Positions 48,601 to 59,437 of a stretch of DNA of 64,000 nucleotides are shown here, in pieces. The notes under the pieces are model-generated. The model worked only from the letters and a program-made list of their open reading frames with translations, made no database searches and had not been told where the DNA came from. How positions within the stretch are numbered: position 1 is the first letter of the stretch; every line of letters begins with the position of its first letter. This stretch comes from Owenia fusiformis (lineage: Eukaryota; Annelida; Polychaeta; Sabellida; Oweniidae), in NCBI GenBank assembly GCA_903813345.2, contig CAIIXF020000006.1, positions 29,581,936 to 29,645,935 on the forward strand, in the 5' to 3' direction. A program made the position numbers and the translations under genes.

Positions 48601-51600
48601 AGATTGATGTAATCAACATTACCAACAAGGCATTAACATGCAAAATTTCAGACCTGCCATTTGTTACAGAGGCCAACTGCCAAACACCAACTGCTGAACA
48701 CCAACCACTGTCCACAAAAATATGAAACATTTAAATTCAGAAAATGACGGAAAAATGGCACTGTTGGGCTCATAAAGTGATCATATCCTACATCAAACTG
48801 CATAAGGCAGAATAGATGAATTACGAGCTGATTTAACATGGACAAGTGCATAGTACTCTACGACTGTTACATCTACTTAAATTACCTCTCTTTGGAGCTT
48901 TTAGGGGATGATTTAGCAAAGGGGTCAAAGTGTCTATCAAGTGGAGGTGTAGGGTCAACTGGTGCTGTAGTCTCATCTGTTGGTTTCTGGGAATCCTCTG
49001 GACTCTGGACACCTACAACAGTACACCAAGTGTGTTTAAAATGACAACCCTTAAGAATTTGTATTGTTTATTTTCACATTTACATGAATATTTACTGAGG
49101 AACAAATCTATCAGATGTAGTGCTCATTTAACAAAGCTTCATTCTCTTGAACATGTGACCTATCTATTTAATTTCACCCAAGATGAGGAAACATCCCAGA
49201 ATTCATAAATGAATCCATCTCTAAAGGTTCATCTTTATGTGAAGATAGGCCCATCTATGAATTCTGGGATATTCCTCCTTTTTTCACCCAATGAAGTTTA
49301 AAATGCTGAAAATGGGCATTTCCCACATTTCATTTTTGAAAATGCTTTTACCTGAAGCCAATGGTGTGCTGCCATTTTCCTCAAACACTTCCTCTTGAAG
49401 CTCTGGGAGAATGTTCTCTGTGTCATCTTGCTGGTCCACCTCACGTAGTCTCTCAGCTTGTTTCTCATCTGTGTCACTGGCTGCGAGTACATCTGTGCTC
49501 CACGCATCACTGGCTGTTTCACTCACCTCAGACACCTGTTGGAAATAGGTTAAATTAGATTAGGATGCATGTATAAATAATGTACATGTGGGTGATGGAA
49601 TAAATTGAGTCTAAAATACTATATGGAGATTTAGAGTTTCTTCAAGTATTCATTATTTCACATAATGAGATAAAGAAACCAATCTTTTTTACAGAAATGA
49701 ACTATATGGAATATCTGTGTCACTGCACCACAATTATAGCTTTAGACAAAAAGAACCCAAATCAAATATGAAAGAGAAACAAATTTTTGGGGTAGACAGG
49801 TAAATGTTCAAACCTCTTGCACACCAAGCAGATTACTGCGCAGAACCTCTTCTGCCACCTCCTCTAGTCTCTCAAGTTGGTTCATCTCAGGTGGCTCACT
49901 ATCGCTGGCCATCACATCTGTACTCCAAGCATCACTCACAGTTGACCTGACATCATCTCCTGAAATGTTCAGATATAACGTTAAATTTACATCAATCAAT
50001 CTTTGTAGTTGTGAGTTAAGCTGTTATCTTGCAAAATGTATAAAATAATGACTCAACGTAACAAACATTCGATATGTAGGAACAAAACTGATCTGACAGT
50101 GAACTGATCAGTCAAAGTTGACTTGACACCATCTGATGAAGTAAAATGCCTAAAATTATCGCAGCACAGAAACACTACACCAACTTAATTATTTACAAAT
50201 AACTGAATAAGACATCTAAATCAACGGTGTACTTACTTTCCAGCTCCTGTTTGATATCAAACTTTCCAAATCTCTCGGTTACATCTTCTCTGTTCGTTTT
50301 CTGTACCATAACAGGCAAATCTGGACCAGGACGACGCTGTTCCACATTTTCCAACTCTGCATCTCCCACCTGTGACAATGGAGTCCCTCGTCCACTCAGA
50401 CTAGGAGAACCTCGCCCACTCACATTTGCTGATGTCATATCTGACATATTCTCGTTATCTTCCCCATCTGAGCCAATGGCGCTGTGACTGGATGCCGCAT
50501 CAGAGATACAGGATGTTGCTTCCAGATTGTCACTGGTGGCTAGAAAAGTAATTTTGTAATATAATGGAACTCCTGTGTAAATATCAGATATTGCTCATGT
50601 CTCTCTTTAAAAACATGGAAATATGAAACCAGCATTTTCGGAGGAATTAATTTAAAATTGTGCTACAAAATATCTCAGACATCTTGTACAGGTAAACAAG
50701 ACATAAATAAGATGATCAAATAAAAAATATTATAAAAGAAATATTTTAAATTAACTGTATTCAACTTAAACATGGAAAACATACCTATTGAATCCTGATC
50801 ATGTGACAGAGAAAACCTTGTACGTTTCTCTTGTATTTCGCCACCCCCATCCTCACTATAGCTATATTTTACCCTCCTAGGACGCATCTCATTATCCATG
50901 GACAGGACCTATAAAAAACGAAAAATATGAAATATATGTGTGTCTCCCTATCAACCTAACCTTCACTCATCATGTTTCGAGTTTTGTACATAAAAATTTG
51001 AAAAGCGAACTTCAATGTCTTTGTTATAGTGAAAAGGCAAAATATAGCATGAAATGGCATCCAACTCCCTTTACCTTATGTAGAATAAAAAAAAAATAGA
51101 ATAACGTAAAGAACAAAGACGAAACAATCCACATTTCTTACCTTTTCTTCACTCAACATTCCGGGACATTCTGTGTTCTGGTCGAGAGTGATGACAATGA
51201 CGTCCTCCTGGTTCATGTTGAAGCTGTCAACACTGGTGCCATCTATCAATGACGTGTCTCCTGCAGTAGAGTCATCCAAACCTCCAGACCCAATAGCTGG
51301 GGGAGCAAGACTCAATTTCTTCTTCACTAGTGATAAATCATTCAAAATGAATTTTCTAATAAAATCAATAACTTAGTCTATTATCTTGCTACTTTTATAG
51401 AATGGATTAAAAGATAAAATCTAACATTGGAAATATAATACTTAATAGATTTCATGCAATTCCATATAAAACTATCTAACAAGCTGGGCAGTGATATAAA
51501 GTAGTTACTTCTATTCTTGAACATCTTATTAAGCAAGGAATAAGCATGGGATTATGAACATAATGATGAGTAGAATTAAAATATGTTTTCTATATCCCTT

Positions 51601-54600
51601 TACTTTATCACCATATTAACTTAGGGACAAGGCCATTCATTATACGATAGATGCTCACAAACATTTTTAATCACATTTTGAGAAAAAATTGTGTCATATT
51701 TTAGTGAACACGAAATTTTTAATTTGGTAAAAATACTTAAGTCAGTGGTCAATAACATTTTAGAGGGAAGGGTGTCTCAGAAATGTTATTAATTACATTT
51801 TTGGACAACACTGAAATATTGAATTGGTCCCTTATTCTGCTATGATACCATGGGGATACTTACATGATTTATGTTGTTTCCTAGTTCTCTCACCAGGTGT
51901 CCCTGGTGGTGTCCCACATGGTGTATTTGTCTGGGAAACTTGTAAAGCAGAGGGAGGGGGTACACCAGATAGAAGATCTTCTAGGGTTTTGCGATTCTCT
52001 TCTTCTGGTTCAAAAGACTGCTGAACTTGTGACAGAAACGTCATCTGGAAAGTCATTGAAACATTCATTCCAAGAAAAACATAAAATAAATCGGATCCAA
52101 AAGTTTGGGTGACACTAATGTCTGTTATATAGAAAGAATCATTCAGACACACAGATATTTGGCTTGACAGAAAGTATAAAGAGCTCCATATTAAATTACA
52201 AGCAAATCCAAGCAATTGTTTTTGATGGCACAAGGATGATATATCATATTCTGTTGGGGTACATGTGTAAAGTATGAGTACATATAAAAGTACATGTGTA
52301 AGATAAAATAAGTCAGCATGGCAGGACTTAAGTCTTTTTCAGGACAAATACAGAAATCTTATGTTCTCTAAATTCTGTTTAATCCTCGACTTCCAAATAT
52401 AGTGTGGGAAGCAATCTTAGCTCATTGGTGGCTAATTTCCACACTGATTTCAACAACTTCTAAAGCCATAAAACTTCTCAAACAATAAATAAGACCATAA
52501 GAAAATATATGAATAAGTAGGTTAACAAAACTATGAACCTACTGGAGACCATAAAGTTGTGAACTTGCTGCAATTGATGTACTGGCTTCAATTAGTGTTT
52601 CTTTTCTACCGTCGAGTTCTAGGATAGAATCTACCCCTGTGTATATACATTTACTTACCAAAGTCTGTAGATTTGAGGGTGTCATCAACATAGCCGATCT
52701 TTCCAAACCATAAAGTTGCGTACTTGCTTGAGGTGGCATGTCTGATACGCTGCATTCTAGCATTGAGTCTAACAAGGACGACATGCAGCCTTGCTCAAAT
52801 CTGGAGTACAGGTCCCGTAACTTTGGATCTATTTCGTCCCATTTAGATATGGCAAGCACTTGCAGGATTTGGGCAACCTAGAAAAAAAAAACTTTCTTTT
52901 TAAAAGGGTGCAAATAGATTTTAAAGTTGGTCAAGCCTATTTTCGAAAATTTTGGGTGATACTCAATTCCAAAAAGAAAAAAAAAATATACAAACTCTAA
53001 ATTCCCTGGGTTGATATACTATTATTTGATCTAAAATACTTCTTTAATTGTGGCATGGTTTTGGCTACTTCATGGATTCTCCCTTTAAGCTATCAGTTAA
53101 AAGATTATCAATACATAGAAGCTATGAATGAGTCAAAAAGAAAATATGGCAAAATACATCAGTCATCATAAGCGTACATGCACTAAAGGATGGTGTGTAA
53201 TTGCCAAGCATTGTGGAGAAACTGAGGTCATCCTACTAATCCCCCATCCCCTTTTCCTTTAGAACGTATTTTAAAAATGATGATTTACATTTAGTTAGGC
53301 CTACCCTTAAATTTTTCAAAAACTGATGTTCTCTACTAAAGAAATCTTTGTTTATCTTTTTCCTCCAAACAAAATTAAGTGCTGTGCTATTCTACTACAC
53401 TGTTCACAAATCCTAAATTTTAGGGAGTCCTTCCTACATTCAAATATCTAGTTGACATATATATTACCAAATAAATAACCCTTTGTGTCTTAATTGCGCC
53501 TGAAAGCTATAGCAATGCACAATAAATATGTGGTTACTTTGAGAAAAACAAACTAGAACATGGTGAAAATAGAGAAAAATAGAGGAATTTGAAACAATAT
53601 TCCTCAGATTTACCATTGAATTAATAGAATTAATATAAGCAAAGGAGCTGTTTCATTCAGATACAGACAAAATCAATACTTCATCATTGTTAAAAAGCAT
53701 TTGCAAGGTAGAATGATCAATTTCGACAGGGCTATATTTCAATTGTCAAGGTTGCTAAATCAAGTTGAAGGGCATTTTTCAGATTTATGTTCAAGTAATG
53801 ACTTTATGGCTTCACTGACCTGCATTAGATTATGTCGTGCTATGTAGCTCAATGGTGTGTCTGATGTAATTCCATAGGGTTCCGGGTCACATATGGCGGG
53901 ACATATGAATAGTGTGAACACAAGGTCTGCACACATGGCCCGTGCCTCAGCAGTATCTACATTGTTAGACTTGTTGATCATGTGGTACAACTGACTTACC
54001 AGCCAACATAAACTTTGTGGAAAGCAATACAAATTATTCTTAATGCTCAAAATAAATCTGTTTGTCATTTGCACAAGTTTTTCATTTGTAAATTGGCGAT
54101 ATTTGTTCAGATTTTCTGTGTATGATACCGTGCCCGGTTGCCCAAATCTGCGTATACGTTCAGCTTGTGGGAATCGCACAAGAGCTTTGTCTGGGTCAAT
54201 ATCATAGAACCACTCATCTTCCATAAGCAGTCGCATGACTGGATTGTGAAGGGCAGCGGTAAGGAATAATTTGGCAGAGAATTGTCCTTCATTGAGCAGT
54301 TTAAAAACTCGGCTAAATGCGCAAGAACCTTTTCTGAGCATTCGTCGTGGGTTGCTACTCTTAGCCAACTGAAATTCTATCAAGGATTTTAAAACTTGCA
54401 ATAAGTAGTTCTCATCTTCCGGCATTACTCCATTTGCATAAAGTGATGTCACTACTATATGAACAATATTTTGCATTGTTGTTACATCAAGTTGCTCCCC
54501 TTGTACCAGACAAGCTGCGATCATCCTGGGATTTTCTCGAAATTGTTTCAAGAATTCCCCATACTTCGACTCATGATATGATAAATGTTTATAGGCATCA

Positions 54601-54851
54601 ACAAAATTTGATAACTCTAACATGTTAGCATTGTGACAGCAAGTCGCTGGACTGACTTCTCTGCTATTTAATATCAATTGATCTAGATTCTGTCTCTGCT
54701 GTCTTCCAATCCATGATACGTGATATAATGTCTGCGCTGTTTTCGCCACTTGTTCATTCAGACTCTGTAACTGTTCCTTCTCGGAGCTGACAAATAATCT
54801 TTCTTGTTTCAAGTGACGAGCAAGCTCAATTAACTCAAAATGTGTTGCCAT
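42593..54851 (-). CDS. GAPVD1: GAPVD1 (GAPex-5/RAP6): RasGAP and VPS9 domain protein
   Basis: Twenty-one coding exons join in frame (1711 residues): 54851-53820, 52877-52659, 52044-51864, 51326-51142, 50908-50785, 50539-50237, 49959-49814, 49535-49352, 49012-48886, 48593-47828, 47517-47377, 47134-46991, 46571-46475, 46144-45932, 45776-45356, 45069-44935, 44745-44555, 44060-43946, 43527-43389, 43171-43064, 42757-42593. The first exon holds the RasGAP domain (LARHLKQERLFV, NPRRMLRKGSCAFS, KLFLTAALH). The last six hold the helical bundle and VPS9 domain, with signature ADDFMPVLIYVLIKANPP. The acidic Ser/Pro-rich middle has SDAWSTDV repeats also seen in the human protein. GAPVD1 activates Rab5 and acts in endocytosis and GLUT4 trafficking. 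It is longer than human (1478). The ATG at 54851 follows an acceptor ending at 54878; a 5' UTR exon probably ends at 56372. The donor at 49813 (GTTTGA) is poor. Confidence 0.97.
46595..46700. repeat. Intronic repeat, copy 1
   Basis: AACAAGGCATTAACATGCAA and about 100 following bases are repeated at 48624-48725. Each copy begins 24-31 bases beyond the start of a GAPVD1 exon, inside the upstream intron. Two partial copies in equivalent intron positions suggest a small mobile repeat or a duplicated intron end. Confidence 0.75.
48624..48725. repeat. Intronic repeat, copy 2
   Basis: Partner of 46595-46700, with several point changes and a GCCAACTGCCAAACACC expansion. Confidence 0.75.
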
Positions 54852-55770
54852 AATGAGTTCTCTAGTTAAAATTACATCTGAAAAAAATCCAAAGGATATA
54901 CATTGTATGCAATTATTCATTATATTATAACATGGATTACATTCTACAAAACAAGGGCTGATTTAGATTCTCACATTTAATTTCAATATTGATGTCTACC
55001 ATGGACTTTCTCTTGAAAGCCAATGTGCCTATTTATCTACTGTTTAAGATTTTTGATGTGAGTCAATCAAAACTCAACGTAAGCAATCACAGTATAATGA
55101 ATTTAAATGTTAGAAAGTTAGGTTACTTGGTGAGAAAATGCACTCTTTCCTGACACTTGAATTTCCTATAACATTTTCACTTGTCCTCACCTGGTTATGA
55201 AGATGTAACGTCTTTATAACAAAGTGGATGAACTTGTTTGGAGGAATTTTTTATTTTCATCATTTTCACCAAGATGGGGGGGGGGTGATTTGTACTCAAA
55301 AATTTTATACTAAAATCCAGTGAAAAGTGAATCAAAAGTATCGAGGTCCAATGGCTCCAATAATCTACTAAGAATCCCCTCGCTATTGCAGCCATGACAT
55401 TAAAACAGCGCAACCAAGAAGTTATAAAATTCACCAGATAACGTCCTGGTTGCTGAAGTGAGGGGATTTACACTCAATTATTAGAGCTGTAGGATATATT
55501 TGCTTATGACTAACTTGCTTTTCAGTAACTGCTTAACAAGTGGGTAAAATATTTTGAGATAAATCAACCTCAATGTTGGTGAAATTGATAAATCTCACAA
55601 AATTTTCTCCAAAGGAAGAATGCAGATGTGTCTTTAAACTTACAACCAGGTAATTTTAGCTCTAGAATAAACATATTACTATTTAGATCTACAAGGACAA
55701 AGGTAAAATATTGTAAATCATATAGCTTTCCTTTGAATATGGTTTGCTCTAAATCAACGTGCATATGTAT

Positions 55771-56156
55771 TAGTGTTGTCGCGATGTGCCATAATCGTAC
55801 ATCGATGCATCAGCAATTTTCAGTAGGAAACATCAATGCACATCGCGATGTACATCGAGAAAAAGTCCAAGAAAAGTGCACTGAAATACCGAACGCTAAT
55901 GCACTAAAATACCGAACAGAACAAATTAATAAGAGTACGCTCATACATCCGGGAACTTCTAGTAACAGTGAAATGAAAGTAATTTTTTTAGATTAATGGT
56001 CCATTTAAACTCGCTAAAACAGTTTTAAAGCAAAAGAATATCAAAACATTGGAAAATGAAATAAGACATGAGAAAGGTATGGGATTTGCGTCAAAGTAAG
56101 ATAAGAAAGGTTGATTTTTAGCAAATTAATCGCGACAATTAATCGCGACAACACCA
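55771..56156. mobile_element. hAT-type MITE with 8-bp target duplication
   Basis: TAGTGTTGTCGCGATGTGCC at the left and ATCGCGACAACACCA at the right are inverted, 386 bp overall. The element is flanked on both sides by ATATGTAT (55763-55770, 56157-56164). An 8-bp duplication plus a TAGTGTTGTC terminus is the hAT hallmark. No transposase is present. Confidence 0.9.
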
Positions 56157-56371
56157 ATATGTATACAATGTAGGTTGGCGTTAGTAAACACTTTCAAATC
56201 TGAGTGATCAAAAAATGGGAAAAATCGGAAAATATCTTCAATGTTTTGAAATTGCATTTTTGATTTGTGTTCCATCATTGACATTTGTCAATTTCCAAAT
56301 GACAACATTGATTAGTCGATGTATGGAACTAATTGTATTTATCAGTTATTTGATAAAATATTGTAACATAC

Positions 56372-56470
56372 CTGTTTAAAATCAATGATATACAGACATT
56401 TTCCACAGAAATTCGCCCATGATTTTTAGGGAGTTTTGTGCGCATCAAAATCAGCGCATTTCCGGTATAT
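56372..56470 (-). other. Probable non-coding first exon of GAPVD1
   Basis: A consensus donor AACAG|GTATGT ends an exon at 56372. An ETS-like CCGGAAAT (minus strand, near 56466) suggests a promoter close by. The upstream border is a guess. The acceptor of the first coding exon is at 54878. Confidence 0.35.
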
Positions 56471-56835
56471 AAACATAGAGATTTGAGATCATGCGCCACA
56501 GTTATTCGCATTGATTATTTATTTTGTAAACGATTGTTTCATATATACTAAACTGCACATTTTAGAAAATCTTTATAGATGCTTGAAAATTTAATAATTT
56601 ATACTAACAAGATTATGATTATTTTCTAAAAATATGCGCAATATTTATACACAAAACGAAACACACCAAACATTAAAATTCCCGGGAACAATTTTCTCCG
56701 CTCATCGCATGGATGTATTGTGAACAGTGGCCCTTGATTCAAGGGTATTTCACTTCTTTTTTTGAATTTAGGAATAAAAGAAGCCCTTTAAATGAAGGTT
56801 GACAGTGGCAGACCTTTCAAAGAGGGGGTGGGCAT

Positions 56836-57169
56836 CAGGGGCGGATCTGGGAACCAACAAGGGGGGGGGGCCCAAACTTCTTGTCTGAGAAAAAAACTTC
56901 CGCGCTTGCGCGGAAAAAAATTTTGGGCCCCAAAAACCCAAAAGTGGGCCCAAATTTTGAAATTTTGAGGCCCATTTTCTTCAAAATTTTGCCTAAAATT
57001 AAAAAACAAGGCCTTAGAAGGCCAATTTTTGACCAAAAAGGCCTACTTTTTGGGGCCTTAGGGCCTTTTTTGGCTCAAATTTTTTTTTGGGCACAATTTT
57101 TTTTTTCTGGGCCCACCCAAGGGGGGGGGGGGCCCGGGCCCCTGGGCCCCCCCCCCCCCAGATCCGCCA
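56836..57169. mobile_element. hAT-like MITE, CAGGGGCGGATC termini, intact copy
   Basis: Inverted ends CAGGGGCGGATCTGGG and CCCAGATCCGCCA are flanked by the 8-bp duplication GTGGGCAT (56828-56835, 57170-57177). The interior is strand-biased, with G/C runs and words such as GGGCCCAAATTTTG and AAGGCC. Open frames crossing it (56768-57279) are artefacts of this composition. Confidence 0.9.
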
Positions 57170-57363
57170 GTGGGCATTGGGTGCCCCCATTTGCAGAGTC
57201 AGAGGATCGGTTTCTATGGCTCTCCGTCCGTAAGTACTCAGAATGCACTAGAGATGGTCTGAATTGCTTTCCTCTCTAGGTTGCGACGGCATCCATACGC
57301 AAAAGTTTCCCCCTTGAGAAATCCTTCGGACGGGCCTGGGTGGTTTAGATATTCGCCGGCCAG

Positions 57364-58204
57364 TTAAAGGCCCCATATAAAGTTTAAACCACTTTGGCTT
57401 ATATTGTAGTCTTACCCAATGTTATCAAAGTGTGATATGTGAAACTTTTTTTCTTTAATTTCAAAAAGTGGTTTTTGATAGACTTTTTGTTCCAAAATTT
57501 GTGAATTTATTTAAAACCAACTTTTAGAGGTCACTCATATCTTCTAATTAGCCACAATTCATACCAATGTATAGCATTCATTCTCCCATGTTTTTTGCCG
57601 AAAAAATTAAGAAAATTGGTTCATAAATAAGCGAGAAATAAACTTATCAGTGCATGAAAATGGTTCTGAGAAAAATGCATTTCAAAATTTTAGTTCTCAT
57701 AGAAACCAATGGTACAATGATATCTAAAACATAATTTATTCTTCCTTTTAATCTGGTTAGACAATCAACATTGGTTTTTCATGAATGTCTAACATATTTA
57801 GAAAAGATTGACATCGAAAAAAAAATTTCAATTTTTTTCAAAAAGTTTTTGGTACCTTAGTGACATCACTAATGTTTCAAAATATTTTTGATATGCTAAA
57901 ACATCGAAGTGGCCCATTAAATATGGCATTTTATTACTGAAATAGTGTGTCCTTTGTTCAATCTTTGCATTGGTGTTAAAAAGATAATATTTTTTGAAAT
58001 GCATTAAGAAGTATTTGATGATTAAGAAATTTCAACTTTTTTTGAAAAATGGCGGGAAATTTGAATATTTGAAAAATGAAATGCTCACAACTTTTTTTCC
58101 AAAATTTTTTTTTGTTCAAAAATCTCTAAAATCACTTTTTAAGTCCTGACAAATAGTAAATGAATGATAAAAAAATATTTTCAAACTTTAGACGGGGACT
58201 TTAA
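57364..58204. mobile_element. TTAA-flanked element with 22-bp inverted termini
   Basis: TTAAAGGCCCCATATAAAGT at the left and the near-exact inverse ACTTTAGACGGGGACTTTAA at the right bound 841 bp. TTAA at both borders fits a piggyBac-type target site. The interior is AT-rich with no transposase frame, so it is non-autonomous. Family assignment beyond the TTAA site is uncertain. Confidence 0.7.
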
Positions 58205-58499
58205 TCAGAGTATGCAGTGACATTCCCCTCGAAATGTTTGGAAACCTTTTTTCTCCTTGAACTACATGTAATTTGTCAATGAAATCGTGTTTGAATTTTC
58301 TTTTAAAAACAACGAAAATGTGGGTGATTTGTGTTATAATTATACTTCCTCAAATTTATCATTTTACGGTCACGGAATATTCCAATGTAGAAAATTATTA
58401 ATGATTTTGCTAACTTTATTTGACAAGAATTTTAACAGATTTTTCAGAGGCAAAATGAATAGGCATGTTATAAATGATGGAGTTGCCAGTAGTACATGC

Positions 58500-58925
58500 T
58501 TAACTGGTAGGGTAACAGTACATAATTAAGTGGTGGAATTGCCGATGCAAAACTGAGTGGTGGAGCTGCCAGTTTATAATTAGTGATGGAGCTGCCAGGA
58601 CGTAATTGAGCGGTGGATCTGTGGTGGAGCTTCTAGTACATAATTAGTGATTAAGTGGTGAAATTGCCAATTCATAATCAAGTGGTAGAACCAGAACATA
58701 ATTAAGTGGTGGAATTATTGCCTTTATATTATCGAGTGATGGAACTGGCAGTACATAATCAGTGGTGCGGTTTCCGAAACATAAATGAGTGGTGGAGCTG
58801 CCAGTATATAATCAAGTGGTAAGTTGCCGATTACATAATCATCAATTAATTAAATTACCAATATATTGTTAAGTGGTAGAGCTGCCAGTGCATATTGGTG
58901 TGGAGTTGCAACATCATATCATGGT
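58500..58925. repeat. Degenerate tandem repeat with AGTGGTGGAGCTGCCAGT unit
   Basis: About twelve diverged copies, 30-40 bp apart, built on GTGGTGGAGCTGCCAGTACA followed by TAATTA. It is an old minisatellite between the TTAA element and the LVIVD gene. Confidence 0.8.
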
Positions 58926-59041
58926 CATTTTAATTTAAAAATATACTAGTATGCACTTTATCATAAAGTAACTTGTACGCTTCAGGGTAAAAATACCCAA
59001 CAGATGCAGTTGCCAGTAAAAGGTGAGGTTGGCGGGGAATA

Positions 59042-59197
59042 CAGTAAAACCTGTTTTAAGGGGTGTTTATATTGGACATTTTTATTCACTGTAAAGAGAG
59101 GGTAATTAATACATAAGTAGAGTTTGTGCGGAGGAATGGTGTCCACAAGGGACAGGTGTTCACTGAAAAGAGGTGTTCACTAAGACAGGTTTTACTG
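59042..59197. mobile_element. Complete pogo/Tc1-like MITE (CAGTAAAACCTGT family)
   Basis: CAGTAAAACCTGTTTTAAGG and the inverse end AAGACAGGTTTTACTG bound 156 bp, with TA on both sides. The sub-terminal GTGAACACCT-type motifs and truncated relatives at 10829-10990 and near 33130-33205 define the family. Confidence 0.85.
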
Positions 59198-59332
59198 TAT
59201 TTTGAAGATATCCAGTTCTATTGTTAAAATAATTGTAAAATAATGAATAAGTGTAGTACCAGTGGGATAGTTGCAATTCTCCCATAAAGTGAATGAATCA
59301 AATATCAAACAAGAATAACGTGGTTTATTAGT

Positions 59333-59338
59333 TTTATT
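59333..59338 (-). promoter_or_regulatory. Candidate poly(A) signal of the LVIVD-repeat gene
   Basis: AATAAA on the minus strand 100 bases beyond the stop codon. Confidence 0.5.
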
Positions 59339-59437
59339 GCATATTCTTCTTTATGATTGTGCATAACAATCGAACATTGCTACTGTTACACTGAAAAGCA
59401 GTTTCTGAGCATCTCACGAGTCGCTATGTGTCTATCG

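Noticed and set aside
56768-57279. Overlapping open frames rich in Phe, Pro and Gly
   Set aside because: They are translations of the G/C-run interior of a hAT-like MITE.
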